A DNA stretch of 64,000 nucleotides from Corynebacterium kalidii (GTDB taxonomy: Bacteria; Actinomycetota; Actinomycetes; Mycobacteriales; Mycobacteriaceae), in contig NZ_JALIEA010000005.1 of NCBI RefSeq assembly GCF_022869005.1, positions 30,092 through 94,091 on the forward strand, written 5' to 3'. Shown piece by piece: positions 24,319 through 34,368 of this stretch. The notes below the pieces were generated by a model. The model was not told where the DNA came from. It saw only the letters and a program-made list of their open reading frames with translations, and searched no databases. The position numbers were made by a program, and so were the translations under genes. The stretch's first letter is position 1. The number at the start of each line of letters is the position of its first letter.

Positions 24319-25490
24319 GTGTGGGTGGTGACCGCGGTGTGGCACAACATGGAGGAAGCCCTGACCGGTGCAAGAGGGGAGTTTGCGAAGTCACCAGCTG
24401 AGGCAAACCAGGACCTTAGAAGTGCCCCATTCAGGGAACCTCGTCGCCGACACCGGACCGATCACCATCATCAACGCCACCTCGGTCGCCGTCGACGACC
24501 ACTGCCCCGGCAGCTAGTCGACCTGCCCACGGTCGGCTACCCGACTCGCCTACGCATCCGGCTACCACGCTTCACCTGCGCTAAGGCTTCCTGCGACCGG
24601 AAGATCTTCCAGACCTCACCGGCCTGTGCTGACGACAGGGCGAGACTCACCGGTCGGGCGACTCGCTGGCGCCTACCAGCGCCTCGCGGTCGACGTCCAT
24701 GGGTGTTGCGGTGACAGTGAAAGCCCTCTGGGAAAGCCCTCTGCGCCTGAGAACCCGGGGCAATGGTGGTTTCGATGCACGGAAACCGACAATGCCCCGG
24801 GCTCCCAGGGGCCGAGCCCGTCAATGCTGCCCGGACCCATCCGGGAGGGGGCCGGCCCCTCAGTGTCGACGAGCACGGGTGGAAACGCACCCGCAGACCC
24901 CGGGTAGCCGTCTTCGAGGGTCACGGTCCTGGTGGATCTGACTCCACTGGCCGCCTGGCACCTGCCGGCACGGTTGATCGACATACGTCTCGGGGCGCAG
25001 TATCGAGATTCTGCGCACCTGGTTCGCTGAGCATGATCCGCAGTTCCGGGCCGGGATGCAGGTCGTGAGCATAGAAGGGTTTCAGGTTGTGTATCTGGCC
25101 GCCGACAAGTTCACGGGGTGTCGTCAACGACTGCAGAAGGAAGCCTCCGGACGACGGGGACGACAGGATGATCCACTGTACAAGCACTGCCGGGCCCTGC
25201 TGTGGGACACCGACGATGACTACGTGGCATTGCAGGTCACCTGCGGGTTCTACCAGGAGGTCATCGCCGCGTACTCACATCCGTGCAGGCCCAAGGGAAA
25301 GAAGGTGATGACACGGCTGATCAACACTCTGCGCACGGGGCTGCCGAGGGGGGTGGAGGCGCCGGTGCAACTCGGGGGACACTGCGGCTCCGACGGGAGG
25401 ACATCCTGGCGTACGTCGGCATCGGAGCATCCAACAGGCCGGTCGAGGCGATCAACGGACAGCTGCAGGACCGGATCAACGCACTGTGAG
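24319..25490 (+). pseudogene. Heavily decayed ISL3-family transposase element
   Basis: The DNA aligns along its length with the second ISL3 copy at 58335-59791: both have GCGGTGTGGCACAACATG near the left end, an N-terminal zinc-ribbon region (VGYPTRLRIRLPRFTCAKAS) and the C-terminal end INAL plus stop. Many indels break the frame, a central part is scrambled, and the stretch matching the catalytic core around 25087-25290 is shortened. Terminal repeats are no longer recognisable, so the ends are approximate. It is much older than the second copy. The 140 bases on each side hold no gene I recognise. Confidence 0.8.
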
Positions 25491-25643
25491 ACTTGGAACT
25501 GGCCGGTCTGGGACTGGCTGGCGGGGTATTTCATCCTGCCGCTGCTGATCGTCGCTGCGGCGTACGCTTACCGCAGTCCGGGCAGGGGATCGGGGATCCC
25601 CGTGACCGTGAGCCCGGCGCCCTCGACTGTGACGTCGGGGTTC

Positions 25644-26924
25644 TCAGTCGGTCTCCGGCTCCGGGGCGTCGGTATGCCGCGGCTCACCATGGTCCTGTCG
25701 GTTCCGACGCTCGTCAGTCTCCTGGTGGCCCGGGTACCGGGGCAGGCGGTCGATGACCCCGTCGTCCTGGTCGCTCGTCGTGTGCCGCGGGTCCCGGGCC
25801 GCGGAGCCGCCGGTGATCTGCCGGACCGTCAGCCCTGTACCGGATCGACGGCGTCCGGGATCGCCGGTGTCGTCGGCGCCCTCCTCCTCCGGTCGGACGA
25901 ACGTCCACAGGAACACCAGCCAGCCGACCAGGGTGAGCAGGGCGAAGCTGACCATGCGGAAGACGATCACCGCCGCGACGGCCTGGCCGGAACCCAGCCC
26001 GGCGGTGCCGACCAGCATCGTGGTCAGCGTGATGTCGACCGGGCCGAGACCGCCGGGGGTGATCTGCGCCTGGCCCATCAGCTTCGCGACGATGAAGGCC
26101 AGGATCGCCCCGGCGATGCTGGGCTCCGCACCGATGGCGAGGATGCAGAGGAAGAGGCAGACGATCTCGAGTACCCAGTTGAGCAGGGAGACCGAGACGG
26201 CGTAGCTCAGCCACTTCGGGGAGAGGTCGACGGCCCGGAGCTGCTGGGCGAAGCTGCGGATCTGCTCGTGGAAACGCTCCGCCGGTTTCCGGCGCTTGGT
26301 GTTGAACCAGGTCATGGCGGACAGCAGCTTCGCCTGGACCTTGTCCGGGTGGCGTGAGGCCCAGTTCGCCACCAGCATCAGCGACACGAGCACCAGCAGG
26401 GACGCGGTCAGCGAGAACACGTGCACGTTCGCCTGCAGGAAGAACACCGCGCCGAAGCCAAGCAACGCCATGCTGGCGCCGGACAGGGCCCCGGAGATCA
26501 CCAGGTACCAGCTGGCGACCACACCGGTGGCGCCCCACTTCATCTGCTCGCGGAAGATCATCGCCGCGGAGATCGCCGGGCCGCCGGGGAAGGTTGAGGA
26601 CCAGGCGTTGGCCGACAGCCCCAGAGCATTGGCGCTGCTGCGTTTCACCGGCACGCCCGCGGGGCGCAGCAGCGCGACCATCACCTCGGCCTGGGCGACC
26701 ATCGACAACCCCATCGCCACAACGGCGGCGAGGATGTACCAGTTGTTGGCCTGCAGCATCGCCGCCCACCCTTCCTCGAGGAAGTGGTAGTGGTCGCGCG
26801 CGAGGAAGATGATGGCGCCGAGCAGCATGAGGGTGATCAGTGCCCGCACCCGCGGGTCCTTCACCCACTGGAGAAAGACCCGCCAGTGGTGGCGGAGCTG
26901 ACTCGACCTGCGTTTCGGTGCCAT
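25644..26924 (-). CDS. YbhN/UPF0104-like integral membrane protein (LPG-synthase TM fold)
   Basis: A 426-aa protein with about eight TM helices of the lysylphosphatidylglycerol synthase TM (UPF0104) family, with the conserved FPGGPAISAAMIFREQMKWG and MGQAQITPGGLGPVDITLT. The catalytic aminoacyl domain of MprF is absent, so a lipid-flippase or glycolipid-transport role is more likely than lysyl transfer. A hydrophilic, charged tail follows residue 350. It starts eight bases after the MmpL stop on the same strand and is probably in its operon, which suggests a role in mycolate or glycolipid transport (inference). Confidence 0.85.
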   Translation of the reverse strand: MAPKRRSSQLRHHWRVFLQWVKDPRVRALITLMLLGAIIFLARDHYHFLEEGWAAMLQANNWYILAAVVAMGLSMVAQAEVMVALLRPAGVPVKRSSANALGLSANAWSSTFPGGPAISAAMIFREQMKWGATGVVASWYLVISGALSGASMALLGFGAVFFLQANVHVFSLTASLLVLVSLMLVANWASRHPDKVQAKLLSAMTWFNTKRRKPAERFHEQIRSFAQQLRAVDLSPKWLSYAVSVSLLNWVLEIVCLFLCILAIGAEPSIAGAILAFIVAKLMGQAQITPGGLGPVDITLTTMLVGTAGLGSGQAVAAVIVFRMVSFALLTLVGWLVFLWTFVRPEEEGADDTGDPGRRRSGTGLTVRQITGGSAARDPRHTTSDQDDGVIDRLPRYPGHQETDERRNRQDHGEPRHTDAPEPETD

Positions 26925-26932
26925 GATGTCGC

Positions 26933-29431
26933 TCAGTGCTCCCGTTTCTCGCGGCGCTCTCGCTCATCCTGCAGGCGGCGCATGAGCTCGGTGAAGGGGA
27001 TCGCCCCGTCCGTGGTGGCGTGGGCCCCGTAGAAGTCCGCGTCCGGGTCGGCCGGGTCGGCGGAGTCGACAGAGTCGGACAGGCCGACTGAATCGGCATG
27101 GTCGGCCGGGTCGAGGGGTGCCTCAGGGGCCTCGTACGCCTCGGGGATCGGGGAGCGCGAGACGACCGCGCCAGCGGGACGGGACACCTCGGACGGGTCT
27201 GCCGGCGCACCGACGGTGACCGGTTCGGGTGCCTCGTCGGTGTCGGCGGCGGTGGCAGTATCGGTGGCGGGCCCGGCTATCGTGCTGTCGTGGCTGAAGC
27301 CCTCGAGCTGCTCGTTGTGGCCGATCTTCCTCGACAGCGCGGTCACCCACTTCGGTGCCCACCAGCAGTCCTCGCGCAACAGGTACATCACGGCGGGGAC
27401 GAGCAGCATACGGATCACCGTCGCGTCGATGACCAGGGCGGCGATCATGCCGAAGGCGATGTACTTCATCATCACGATGTCGGAGAACGCGAACGCCCCG
27501 GCCACCACGATCATAATCAACGCCGCCGCGGTGATGATGCCGCCGGTCGTCGCCGTGCCGAACCTGATGGCCTGTGGTGTCGAGGCCCCGTGTGCCCGGG
27601 CCTCGACCATCCTGGACACCAGGAACACCTCGTAGTCCGTCGACAGTCCGTAGATGATCGCCACGATCAGGACCAGCACCGGGCTCATCAGCGGGCCGGG
27701 GGAGAAGTTGAACAGGTCCGCACCGACACCGTCGACGAACAGGGCGGTCAGGATGCCCAGCGTCGCGCCGGTGCCGAGGAGGTTCATGATGACCGCCTTG
27801 GCGGGCAGGATCACCGACCCGAACACCAGCGACAGCAGGATGAACGTGGCGGCGATGATGTACACCAGCATCCACGGCAGCTTGTCGAACAGCGCCTCGA
27901 TCGACTCGATCTCCATCGCCGGGGTGCCGGCGACGAGGACGGTTCCGTCGGCATTGAGGCCGTGGGCGATGTCGCGCAGTTCGTTGACCACCCGGTCGTT
28001 GTCGTCCCGGTCAGCGATGCCGGCGGACAGCACCGTCACCCCGCCCTTGGTCGGTTGGGTGACCTGGAACGTCCCGGTGAGCCCCTCCACGGCGTTGGCC
28101 TTCTGGAAGACCTCGCCGACGGCGGCGTTGTCGCCTTCGACGACCAGTTTCACCGGGTCGGTGCGGAACTCGGGGAAGTCCTCGTCGAAGTGCGACTGCG
28201 CCACGCGGGTGCTGTTGTCCGGAGGCAGGTAGGTCTCGTTGATGCCGCCGAACTTCACCCCGCTCAGCGGGATCGTCAGCAGGATCAGCAGGGCCACGAT
28301 GCCCACCGTCATCAGCTTCGCGTGCTTCATCGCGAAGGCCGGGACCTTGCCCCACCATGACTGCACGGTGGCATCGCGGGTGCGTCCCCGGCGGATGATC
28401 GTCCACTTGTCGATCCGGTGGCCCAGCATCGCGAAGATGCTGGGCAGCACGGCCACGCTGATCAGGGCGGCGAGACCCACGGCGGAGATCGCACCGTAGG
28501 CCACCGACTTCAGGAAGGCCTGCGGGAACATCAGCAGGCTCGACAGGGCGACGGCCACCATCAGGGCGGAGAACACCACCGTCTTGCCGGCCGAGGCGGT
28601 GGTGTTACGTACCGCGGTGCGGGTGTCGTTGCCTTCGGCGAGCTCCTCCCGGAAGCGGGAGACCATGAACAGGCCGTAGTCGATCGCCAGACCCAGGCCC
28701 AGCAGTGTCACCACCGACTGGGAGAAGGTGTTGACCTGGGTGATGCCCGCGAGCACCGACAGGATGCCCATGGACCCCAGGATCGACAGCACACCGACGA
28801 TCAACGGCATGAAGGCGGCGACCACACTGCCGAAGATGACCAGTAGCAGCAGGGCGACGACCGGCAGGCCGATCAGCTCGGCACGCTGGATGTCGTCGCC
28901 CATGCCCGAGTCGAGGGCACCGGCGACCGCGGTGGCACCGCCGATCTCCACGGTGGCGCCGTCGACGCTGATGGAGTGCAGGTCGTCCTCGATGACGCGG
29001 AAGTTCTCGAGGACCTCGTCCTCGGTGCCATGCAGGCTGATGGCGGCGAAGGCAGAGGAGCCGTCCTCGGCGAGCATCTGCTCGTGACCGGTGTCGAAGT
29101 AGCTGGTCACCCCGGCGACGGCGTCCTGGTTGCCGACGGCGATGGCGTTGAGCTGGCTGGTGACGTTCTCCTGCAGGGCAGGGTCGGTCAGGTCGGCGCC
29201 GTCGCTGGTGACCAGGACGATGACGTCGCCGGACGCGTCACGTCCGAAGGTCTCCTGCTCGATCTGGGCCGCGCGGGTGGAGTCGCTGTGGGGGTCGTCC
29301 CACCCCTCCTGGCTCATCCGGTCGCCCAGCTGGGTGCCGACCCCCAGGTAGAGCACACCGATCAGGGCGATGATGACGGCGGGGATGATCCGACGGAAAC
29401 GGAAGGCGAAGTCGCCCCATCTCGTGAACAC
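26933..29431 (-). CDS. MmpL-family transporter (CmpL1/MmpL3-like)
   Basis: An 832-aa RND/MmpL transporter with two six-TM repeats and two large periplasmic loops. The proton-relay region GLGLAIDYGLFMVSRFREE in the first half and IIYGLSTDYEVFLVSRMVE in the second are clear. Corynebacterial CmpL1 at this position exports trehalose monocorynomycolate for the mycolyltransferases. The GTG at 29431 is chosen because AAAGGAG lies ten bases before it; the frame extends 39 codons further but that part is Arg/Ser/His-rich noise. The C-terminal tail is Ala/Asp/Pro-rich and cytosolic. Confidence 0.93.
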   Translation of the reverse strand: MFTRWGDFAFRFRRIIPAVIIALIGVLYLGVGTQLGDRMSQEGWDDPHSDSTRAAQIEQETFGRDASGDVIVLVTSDGADLTDPALQENVTSQLNAIAVGNQDAVAGVTSYFDTGHEQMLAEDGSSAFAAISLHGTEDEVLENFRVIEDDLHSISVDGATVEIGGATAVAGALDSGMGDDIQRAELIGLPVVALLLLVIFGSVVAAFMPLIVGVLSILGSMGILSVLAGITQVNTFSQSVVTLLGLGLAIDYGLFMVSRFREELAEGNDTRTAVRNTTASAGKTVVFSALMVAVALSSLLMFPQAFLKSVAYGAISAVGLAALISVAVLPSIFAMLGHRIDKWTIIRRGRTRDATVQSWWGKVPAFAMKHAKLMTVGIVALLILLTIPLSGVKFGGINETYLPPDNSTRVAQSHFDEDFPEFRTDPVKLVVEGDNAAVGEVFQKANAVEGLTGTFQVTQPTKGGVTVLSAGIADRDDNDRVVNELRDIAHGLNADGTVLVAGTPAMEIESIEALFDKLPWMLVYIIAATFILLSLVFGSVILPAKAVIMNLLGTGATLGILTALFVDGVGADLFNFSPGPLMSPVLVLIVAIIYGLSTDYEVFLVSRMVEARAHGASTPQAIRFGTATTGGIITAAALIMIVVAGAFAFSDIVMMKYIAFGMIAALVIDATVIRMLLVPAVMYLLREDCWWAPKWVTALSRKIGHNEQLEGFSHDSTIAGPATDTATAADTDEAPEPVTVGAPADPSEVSRPAGAVVSRSPIPEAYEAPEAPLDPADHADSVGLSDSVDSADPADPDADFYGAHATTDGAIPFTELMRRLQDERERREKREH

Positions 29432-29447
29432 TGTGGGCAGGCTCCTT

Positions 29448-30116
29448 TCAGCGGACCAGTGCGGAGAGTGGCCGGTACGGCTGGAGCCATGCACCGTCGT
29501 CCGGCAGGGAGTCGAGGTTGACGCGCGGCAGCGGGGCGCGGAAGACACCGGGGATGTCCTCGAGGTCGAGGAACTCCAGGGTGTCGTTCTCCACGGCCCA
29601 GTGGGCGTGCTCGTGGAACCCGAGGACGGTCACCGGGATCTCGTCGGCGAGCTCCTCGAGCAGTTCCCGGAAGTTCTGCCCGTCGGCGCTGGCGACCACC
29701 AGGCCGTCGAGCACGCCCTCGTCACGCCGACGGCGGATGTGGGCGAGCATGTCCGGGTCGACGTCGGAGTCCTCAGTCAACTTCGGTTTCGCGAAGACGG
29801 CGAAACCGACGTTGCGCAGGGCGTCGACCCAGCCGCGGATCTGCTCGGCCGAGCCGGGGGCGACGTTGGTGAACACCGTCGCCTCCGGCACCGGCGCGGG
29901 GCCCTCGTCCGATGCGTCCGACGCGTCCCCGGCGTCGCGGGCGACGTCGATCAGCCACCGCCCGACGGCGTCGAAGCGGGGACGGTGCACCGCGTCCGGG
30001 CGTCCTCCCAGCAGGGAGCCCAGACCCATGTCGATGTTCGGCGCGTCCCAGACCAGCAGGTACAGCGGGGAACGCTCCGGCTGACCGGTGTAGGACAGCG
30101 GGTCGTTGTCGCTCAT
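29448..30116 (-). CDS. NYN-domain protein
   Basis: A 222-aa protein with an N-terminal PIN-like NYN nuclease fold: [14 protein letters not shown] carries the first acidic residue and [13 protein letters not shown] the later ones. The NYN family includes RNases that act on RNA processing; the target here is unknown. It overlaps trmB by four bases and is followed closely by the cmpL1-like gene, the same order as in C. glutamicum. Confidence 0.88.
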   Translation of the reverse strand: MSDNDPLSYTGQPERSPLYLLVWDAPNIDMGLGSLLGGRPDAVHRPRFDAVGRWLIDVARDAGDASDASDEGPAPVPEATVFTNVAPGSAEQIRGWVDALRNVGFAVFAKPKLTEDSDVDPDMLAHIRRRRDEGVLDGLVVASADGQNFRELLEELADEIPVTVLGFHEHAHWAVENDTLEFLDLEDIPGVFRAPLPRVNLDSLPDDGAWLQPYRPLSALVR

Positions 30117-30907
30117 CGACGTCTCCAGAGGTACTCGCGGATGGTGTGGTCCTTGTCCAGACCCTTGCCCTCGAACTTCGTGATGATCTGCCGGTCGGTC
30201 AGGACCGGGACGGTGTTCTTCCGTTCCGTGTCGTCCTCCGGCCAGCCGAGGTACTCCAGGTCGGGTTCAGCCTCGACGAGGTCGTCGATCCACTCCGCGT
30301 AGTCGGCGTGGTCGGTGGCCACGTGCAGGATCCCGCCGGGCCGCAGGCGCGACGCGATGAGATGCAGCGTACCGGTCTGGATGATCCGGCGCTTGTGGTG
30401 GCGGGCCTTCGGCCACGGGTCGGGGAAGAAGATGCGCACGCCGGCCAGGCTGCCCGGGGCGAACAGGCGCTGCAGGACCTCGACCCCGTCGCCCTTGACC
30501 ATGCGGACGTTGCCGATGTCGCCGCGGACGACCGCGCCGAGCAGCTTCGCCAGGCCGGGACGGTAGATCTCCACGGCGACGACGTTGGTGTCCTCCTCCA
30601 ACGGCGCCATGGCCGCGGTGGAGGTGCCGGTGCCGGACCCGACCTCGACGATGGTGTCGTGGGCGGTGCGTCCGAACCAGCTGTCGAGGTCGACCGGGTC
30701 GGTCAGGTCGTCGGTGAGCTCGATGCCCAGCGACGGCCAGTTGTCTTCCCAGACGGCTTCCTGGTTGTCGGTGAGGGTGCCGCGGCGGAAACTGAAGCTA
30801 CCCAGTCGCGGATAGTCGCGTCCGTCGTTAAACTCGGTCTGCAGGGGGCGGCCGCGGCCACCCGAACGCGGTGCTGGGGGGTTATCGGGAATAGACATCC
30901 CCCTCAT
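30113..30907 (-). CDS. trmB: tRNA (guanine-N7-)-methyltransferase TrmB
   Basis: A 264-aa SAM methyltransferase that makes m7G46 in tRNA. The SAM site [10 protein letters not shown] and the family signature [16 protein letters not shown] are intact. Two starts are possible three codons apart (30907 and 30898) within ATGAGGGGGATG; the second has AGGGGG immediately before it. It leads an operon with the NYN gene and the transporter genes downstream. Confidence 0.95.
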   Translation of the reverse strand: MRGMSIPDNPPAPRSGGRGRPLQTEFNDGRDYPRLGSFSFRRGTLTDNQEAVWEDNWPSLGIELTDDLTDPVDLDSWFGRTAHDTIVEVGSGTGTSTAAMAPLEEDTNVVAVEIYRPGLAKLLGAVVRGDIGNVRMVKGDGVEVLQRLFAPGSLAGVRIFFPDPWPKARHHKRRIIQTGTLHLIASRLRPGGILHVATDHADYAEWIDDLVEAEPDLEYLGWPEDDTERKNTVPVLTDRQIITKFEGKGLDKDHTIREYLWRRR

Positions 30908-30946
30908 TGTGGCAGAACACAGCGGTACAGGGAACTAGGGGGAAGT

Positions 30947-31891
30947 GTGACGGTTATTTCTGTGATCGGCCCGGACGCGCGGGCCGTCGAGCAGGTGACG
31001 GCGGGGGTCGGGACGGCGACCGCGCGGCGGGGGAGACGGTTCGCCGCCGGCGCCGGGCCCGGCGAGGCGGACGGTGTCGTCGCCGTCGTCACGTCGTCGA
31101 CGGTCACCGCGGAGGACAGGGAGGTCGTCCGTGCCGTCCGCGACGCGATGGGCGTGGTGGTGGTCTACGGACCCGATGGCACAGACGGGCCTGACGGCCC
31201 TGACGGTGGCACGTTCCCGGCGGAGGCCGGGGTCGTGCACTGCGTGTGGGGCGACGACGGGTACGCCGGGCAACGGTCGTTGGCGGGCCTGGCGGAGGTG
31301 GTCGACGGGATGTGGGTGGACCGGGAACGCTGGGTGGCGGACGCCCGACGGGCCGACGCCGACCGGCTGGACCGGGTGCGTATCGCCGTCCGGCTCGCGG
31401 CGGAGCGCATCGCCACCGAGCTGCTCGACACAGGCACAGGCGGCACGGCAGGCACGGCAGGTACAGCCGGCACGGAGGAGCTGGACCGGATGTTCCGGGC
31501 GCGGCTCACCGTCGCGGTGCTGGAGCAGGGGGTCGAAATGCCGAATCTCGCCCCGGCGGAGCGCACCGGTGAGGAGGGCACGTCGGCGCCGTCGGGTGGG
31601 ACGGTGCCGCACCTGGTGACGGTGGCGGCCGCGCTCGGGGCCGGAGGTGCCGCGGCGGCCGGCGTGGTGCGGCTGACGGATTCCCCGGTCGCCGCGGTGG
31701 CGGCCGGTGTCCTCGTCATGACGGCGACCGCGGTCGCGCGGTGGTGGACGGGGCGCGCGGCGCGCCGGGAGCAGGCCGCGGCACGTCGGGCGGCGTCCCT
31801 GCGGCGGCGGTGGGCGGCGACGGTGACCGACGTCGTCGCCCGGATCGTCGTCCCGCCGGTCGCGGAACGGTTGCCCGGGGGTGCGTCATGA
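30947..31891 (+). CDS. Hypothetical membrane protein upstream of pck
   Basis: A 314-aa protein of unknown function. The N-terminal 200 residues are soluble and Val/Ala-rich, with a Gly/Thr/Ala low-complexity insert near residue 170. A hydrophobic hairpin follows (two segments at about 225-265), then an Arg/Ala-rich C-terminus. The GTG at 30947 has AGGGGGAA upstream; the frame is open further back but runs antisense through trmB. The position between trmB and pck matches an uncharacterised pair in C. glutamicum. It overlaps the next gene by ATGA. Confidence 0.75.
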   Translation: MTVISVIGPDARAVEQVTAGVGTATARRGRRFAAGAGPGEADGVVAVVTSSTVTAEDREVVRAVRDAMGVVVVYGPDGTDGPDGPDGGTFPAEAGVVHCVWGDDGYAGQRSLAGLAEVVDGMWVDRERWVADARRADADRLDRVRIAVRLAAERIATELLDTGTGGTAGTAGTAGTEELDRMFRARLTVAVLEQGVEMPNLAPAERTGEEGTSAPSGGTVPHLVTVAAALGAGGAAAAGVVRLTDSPVAAVAAGVLVMTATAVARWWTGRAARREQAAARRAASLRRRWAATVTDVVARIVVPPVAERLPGGAS

Positions 31892-32451
31892 CCGGCTGGG
31901 AGGAGACGGGACTGCCCGGGGCCGCGGACCTGGACCCGGTGTCGGCGGGGCAGGTGGAGGCGGGCGAGGGCCTGCTGCTGGACCTGGGGGACGTGACCTT
32001 CGGTCTGCCGGTGTCCCACCGCCTGCCGGGTGAGGAGTCGGTCACGTTGACCGACGAGACCGGCATGACCATCTGCGCCGACACCGACGGGGACGGCCGG
32101 GTCGACACCCTGTCGGTGGTCACCTTCGACGGCGGGTGGTCGTCGTGGCGACGGCAGGACTGCATGAGTGACGGCGTGAACGACCACGCGGAGGACCATG
32201 CGGGAGACCACGCGGAGGACGGATCAGCCACGGCGGAGATACACGTAGATGTGTCTTCTGTCACATCGGCGGTGGATGGTGACGGGCAGGGCACCGCCGC
32301 AGAGGGGGTGGTAGGCTTATCCGAAAGTGCCGGTGAGCAGGGGGGACGATACGGCGCCTGGGTCGGCATCCCCCCGGCTACCCCCGGAAACGGGCGTGGG
32401 TCGTGGGACGCGCGCGGGTGGGAATGTGTGGACAGGGGGAACTGGGGTTAG
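31888..32451 (+). CDS. Hypothetical protein with acidic calcium-loop-like repeat (DUF6802-like)
   Basis: A 187-aa protein starting in an ATGA overlap with its upstream partner. Residues 45-90 contain TICADTDGDGRVDTLSVVTF, an Asp/Gly-rich loop like those of corynebacterial DUF6802 proteins. The family match is from memory and not certain. The C-terminal third is Gly/Ala/Asp-rich with no fold I recognise, and the DNA there may also carry regulatory sites for pck. Confidence 0.65.
   Translation: MTGWEETGLPGAADLDPVSAGQVEAGEGLLLDLGDVTFGLPVSHRLPGEESVTLTDETGMTICADTDGDGRVDTLSVVTFDGGWSSWRRQDCMSDGVNDHAEDHAGDHAEDGSATAEIHVDVSSVTSAVDGDGQGTAAEGVVGLSESAGEQGGRYGAWVGIPPATPGNGRGSWDARGWECVDRGNWG
32250..32265. 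promoter_or_regulatory. GlxR-like site upstream of pck
   Basis: TGTGTCTTCTGTCACA matches the GlxR consensus TGTGA-N6-TCACA at nine of ten positions. It is inside the preceding coding region, 255-270 bases before pck, a known GlxR-regulated gene in C. glutamicum. Confidence 0.4.
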
Positions 32452-32454
32452 TCT
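32449..32454 (+). promoter_or_regulatory. Possible pck -10 (TAGTCT)
   Basis: TAGTCT starts at the stop codon of the previous gene; TGTGGA 16 bases upstream could serve as -35. It would give pck a leader of about 60 bases, with CAGGAG before the ATG. Confidence 0.35.
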
Positions 32455-32520
32455 TGTGAAGCGCAGAAGACCTCATCATCCCTCAGAACATTTCTGAAAC
32501 ACATCTCGTCAGGAGTTTTC

Positions 32521-34344
32521 ATGACCATTCCCGGGCTCGTCGGCCAGCCACCCACCCAGCACGAGGGTCTCCTCGCCTGGATTACCGAGGCAGTCGAACT
32601 TTTCCAGCCGGAAAACGTGGTCTTCGTCGACGGGTCACGGGAGGAGTGGGACCGCCTGACGGGTGAACTCGTCGAGGCGGGAACGCTGACCAAGCTCAAC
32701 GAGGAGAAGCGCCCGAACAGCTTCCTCGCCCGGTCGAACCCGGCGGACGTCGCCCGCGTCGAGTCACGGACCTTCATCTGCTCCGAGAAGCAGGAAGGCG
32801 CCGGCCCCACCAACAACTGGGCGCCGCCGGCGGCGATGAAGGAGGAGATGTCCGAGCACTTCGCCGGCTCGATGCGTGGGCGCACCATGTACGTCGTCCC
32901 GTTCTGCATGGGCCCGATCAGCGACCCGCAGCCGAAACTGGGCGTGCAGCTCACCGACTCCGCCTACGTGGTGCTCTCCATGGGCGTGATGACCCGCATG
33001 GGGCAGGAGGCGCTCGACAAGCTCGGCACCGACGGCGCGTTCGTCCGCTGCCTGCACTCCGTCGGTGCCCCGCTGGAGCCGGGCGAGCAGGACGTGCCGT
33101 GGCCCTGCAACGACACCAAGTACATCACCCAGTTCCCCGAGACCAAGGAGATCTGGTCCTACGGTTCCGGGTACGGCGGAAACGCCATCCTGGCCAAGAA
33201 GTGCTACGCCCTGCGTATCGCCTCGGTCATGGCCAAGGAGGAGGGCTGGCTCGCCGAGCACATGCTCATCCTGAAGCTGACCAGCCCGGAGGGCAAGGAC
33301 TACCACATCCTCGGCGCCTTCCCGTCCGCCTGCGGCAAGACCAACCTGGCGATGATCACCCCGACCATCCCGGGCTGGAAGGCCCAGGTCGTCGGCGACG
33401 ATATCGCCTGGCTGAAGTTCGGTGAGGACGGCCACCTCTACGCCGTGAACCCGGAGAACGGTTTCTTCGGCGTCGCGCCGGGCACCAGCTACGGCTCCAA
33501 CCCGATCGCCATGGAGACCATGGAGGCCGGGAACACCCTGTTCACCAACGTCGCGCTCACCGACGACGGCGACGTCTGGTGGGAGGGCATCGGCGGCGAG
33601 GCCCCGGCCCACCTCATCGACTGGAAGGGCAACGACTGGACGCCCGACTCTGACGAGAAGGCCGCCCACCCGAACTCCCGCTACTGCGTGCCGCTGGCAC
33701 AGTGCCCGGTCGCCGCACCGGAGTACGACGACTGGAAGGGCGTCAAGGTCGACGCCATCCTGTTCGGTGGCCGTCGTGCCGACACCGTGCCGCTGGTGTC
33801 GCAGACCTACGACTGGGAGCACGCCACCATGGTCGGCGCGCTGATGGCCTCCGGCCAGACTGCCGCCCAGGAGGGTGCCGTGGGCACCCTGCGCCACGAC
33901 CCGATGGCGATGCTGCCCTTCATCGGCTACAACGCCGGCGAGTACCTGCAGCACTGGATCGACATGGGGAAGAAGGGCGGCGACAAGATGCCGGACGTCT
34001 TCCTGGTCAACTGGTTCCGTCGTGGCGACGACGGCCGCTTCCTGTGGCCCGGGTTCGGCGAGAACAGCCGTGTGCTCAAGTGGATCGTGGAGCGCATCGA
34101 GGGCACGGTCGGCGCCGACGAGACCGTGGTCGGCCACACCGCGCGCTACGAGGACCTCGACCTGGACGGTGTCACCGAGCCGGAGGAGGACATCCGCACC
34201 GCGCTGACCGCGCCGCCGGAGCAGTGGGCCCGCGACATCGAGGACAACGACGAGTACCTCACCTTCCTCGGCCCCAAGGTCCCCGAGGAGGTCTGGGAGC
34301 AGTTCCGCGCCCTGAAGCAGCGCGTGGCCGAGGCCAAGGCGTAG
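32521..34344 (+). CDS. pck: Phosphoenolpyruvate carboxykinase (GTP)
   Basis: A 607-aa GTP-dependent PEPCK that converts oxaloacetate to PEP in gluconeogenesis. Visible motifs are the substrate loop [18 protein letters not shown], the P-loop [12 protein letters not shown] with the reactive Cys, and the metal-binding GDDIAWLKF. Length is standard for the GTP class. Ribosome site CAGGAG lies five bases before the ATG. The gene is probably under GlxR-type control (see the site at 32250). Confidence 0.96.
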   Translation: MTIPGLVGQPPTQHEGLLAWITEAVELFQPENVVFVDGSREEWDRLTGELVEAGTLTKLNEEKRPNSFLARSNPADVARVESRTFICSEKQEGAGPTNNWAPPAAMKEEMSEHFAGSMRGRTMYVVPFCMGPISDPQPKLGVQLTDSAYVVLSMGVMTRMGQEALDKLGTDGAFVRCLHSVGAPLEPGEQDVPWPCNDTKYITQFPETKEIWSYGSGYGGNAILAKKCYALRIASVMAKEEGWLAEHMLILKLTSPEGKDYHILGAFPSACGKTNLAMITPTIPGWKAQVVGDDIAWLKFGEDGHLYAVNPENGFFGVAPGTSYGSNPIAMETMEAGNTLFTNVALTDDGDVWWEGIGGEAPAHLIDWKGNDWTPDSDEKAAHPNSRYCVPLAQCPVAAPEYDDWKGVKVDAILFGGRRADTVPLVSQTYDWEHATMVGALMASGQTAAQEGAVGTLRHDPMAMLPFIGYNAGEYLQHWIDMGKKGGDKMPDVFLVNWFRRGDDGRFLWPGFGENSRVLKWIVERIEGTVGADETVVGHTARYEDLDLDGVTEPEEDIRTALTAPPEQWARDIEDNDEYLTFLGPKVPEEVWEQFRALKQRVAEAKA

Positions 34345-34368
34345 CCGCACCGCGGACCCCCGGTACCG

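Noticed and set aside
24240..24320. A GGTTCGCTCCC stretch resembling a tRNA T-arm
   Set aside because: The five-base T stem does not pair and no acceptor or anticodon arm can be drawn.
25501..25643. A hydrophobic peptide (WLAGYFILPLLIVAAAYAYRS) after the decayed IS
   Set aside because: It could be the end of a gene cut by the IS, but it is too short, lacks a start and runs into antisense of the next gene.
29432..29548. N-terminal extension of the MmpL-type transporter to 29548
   Set aside because: The extra 39 residues are Arg/Ser/His-rich, overlap the NYN gene, and a GTG with AAAGGAG is available at 29431.
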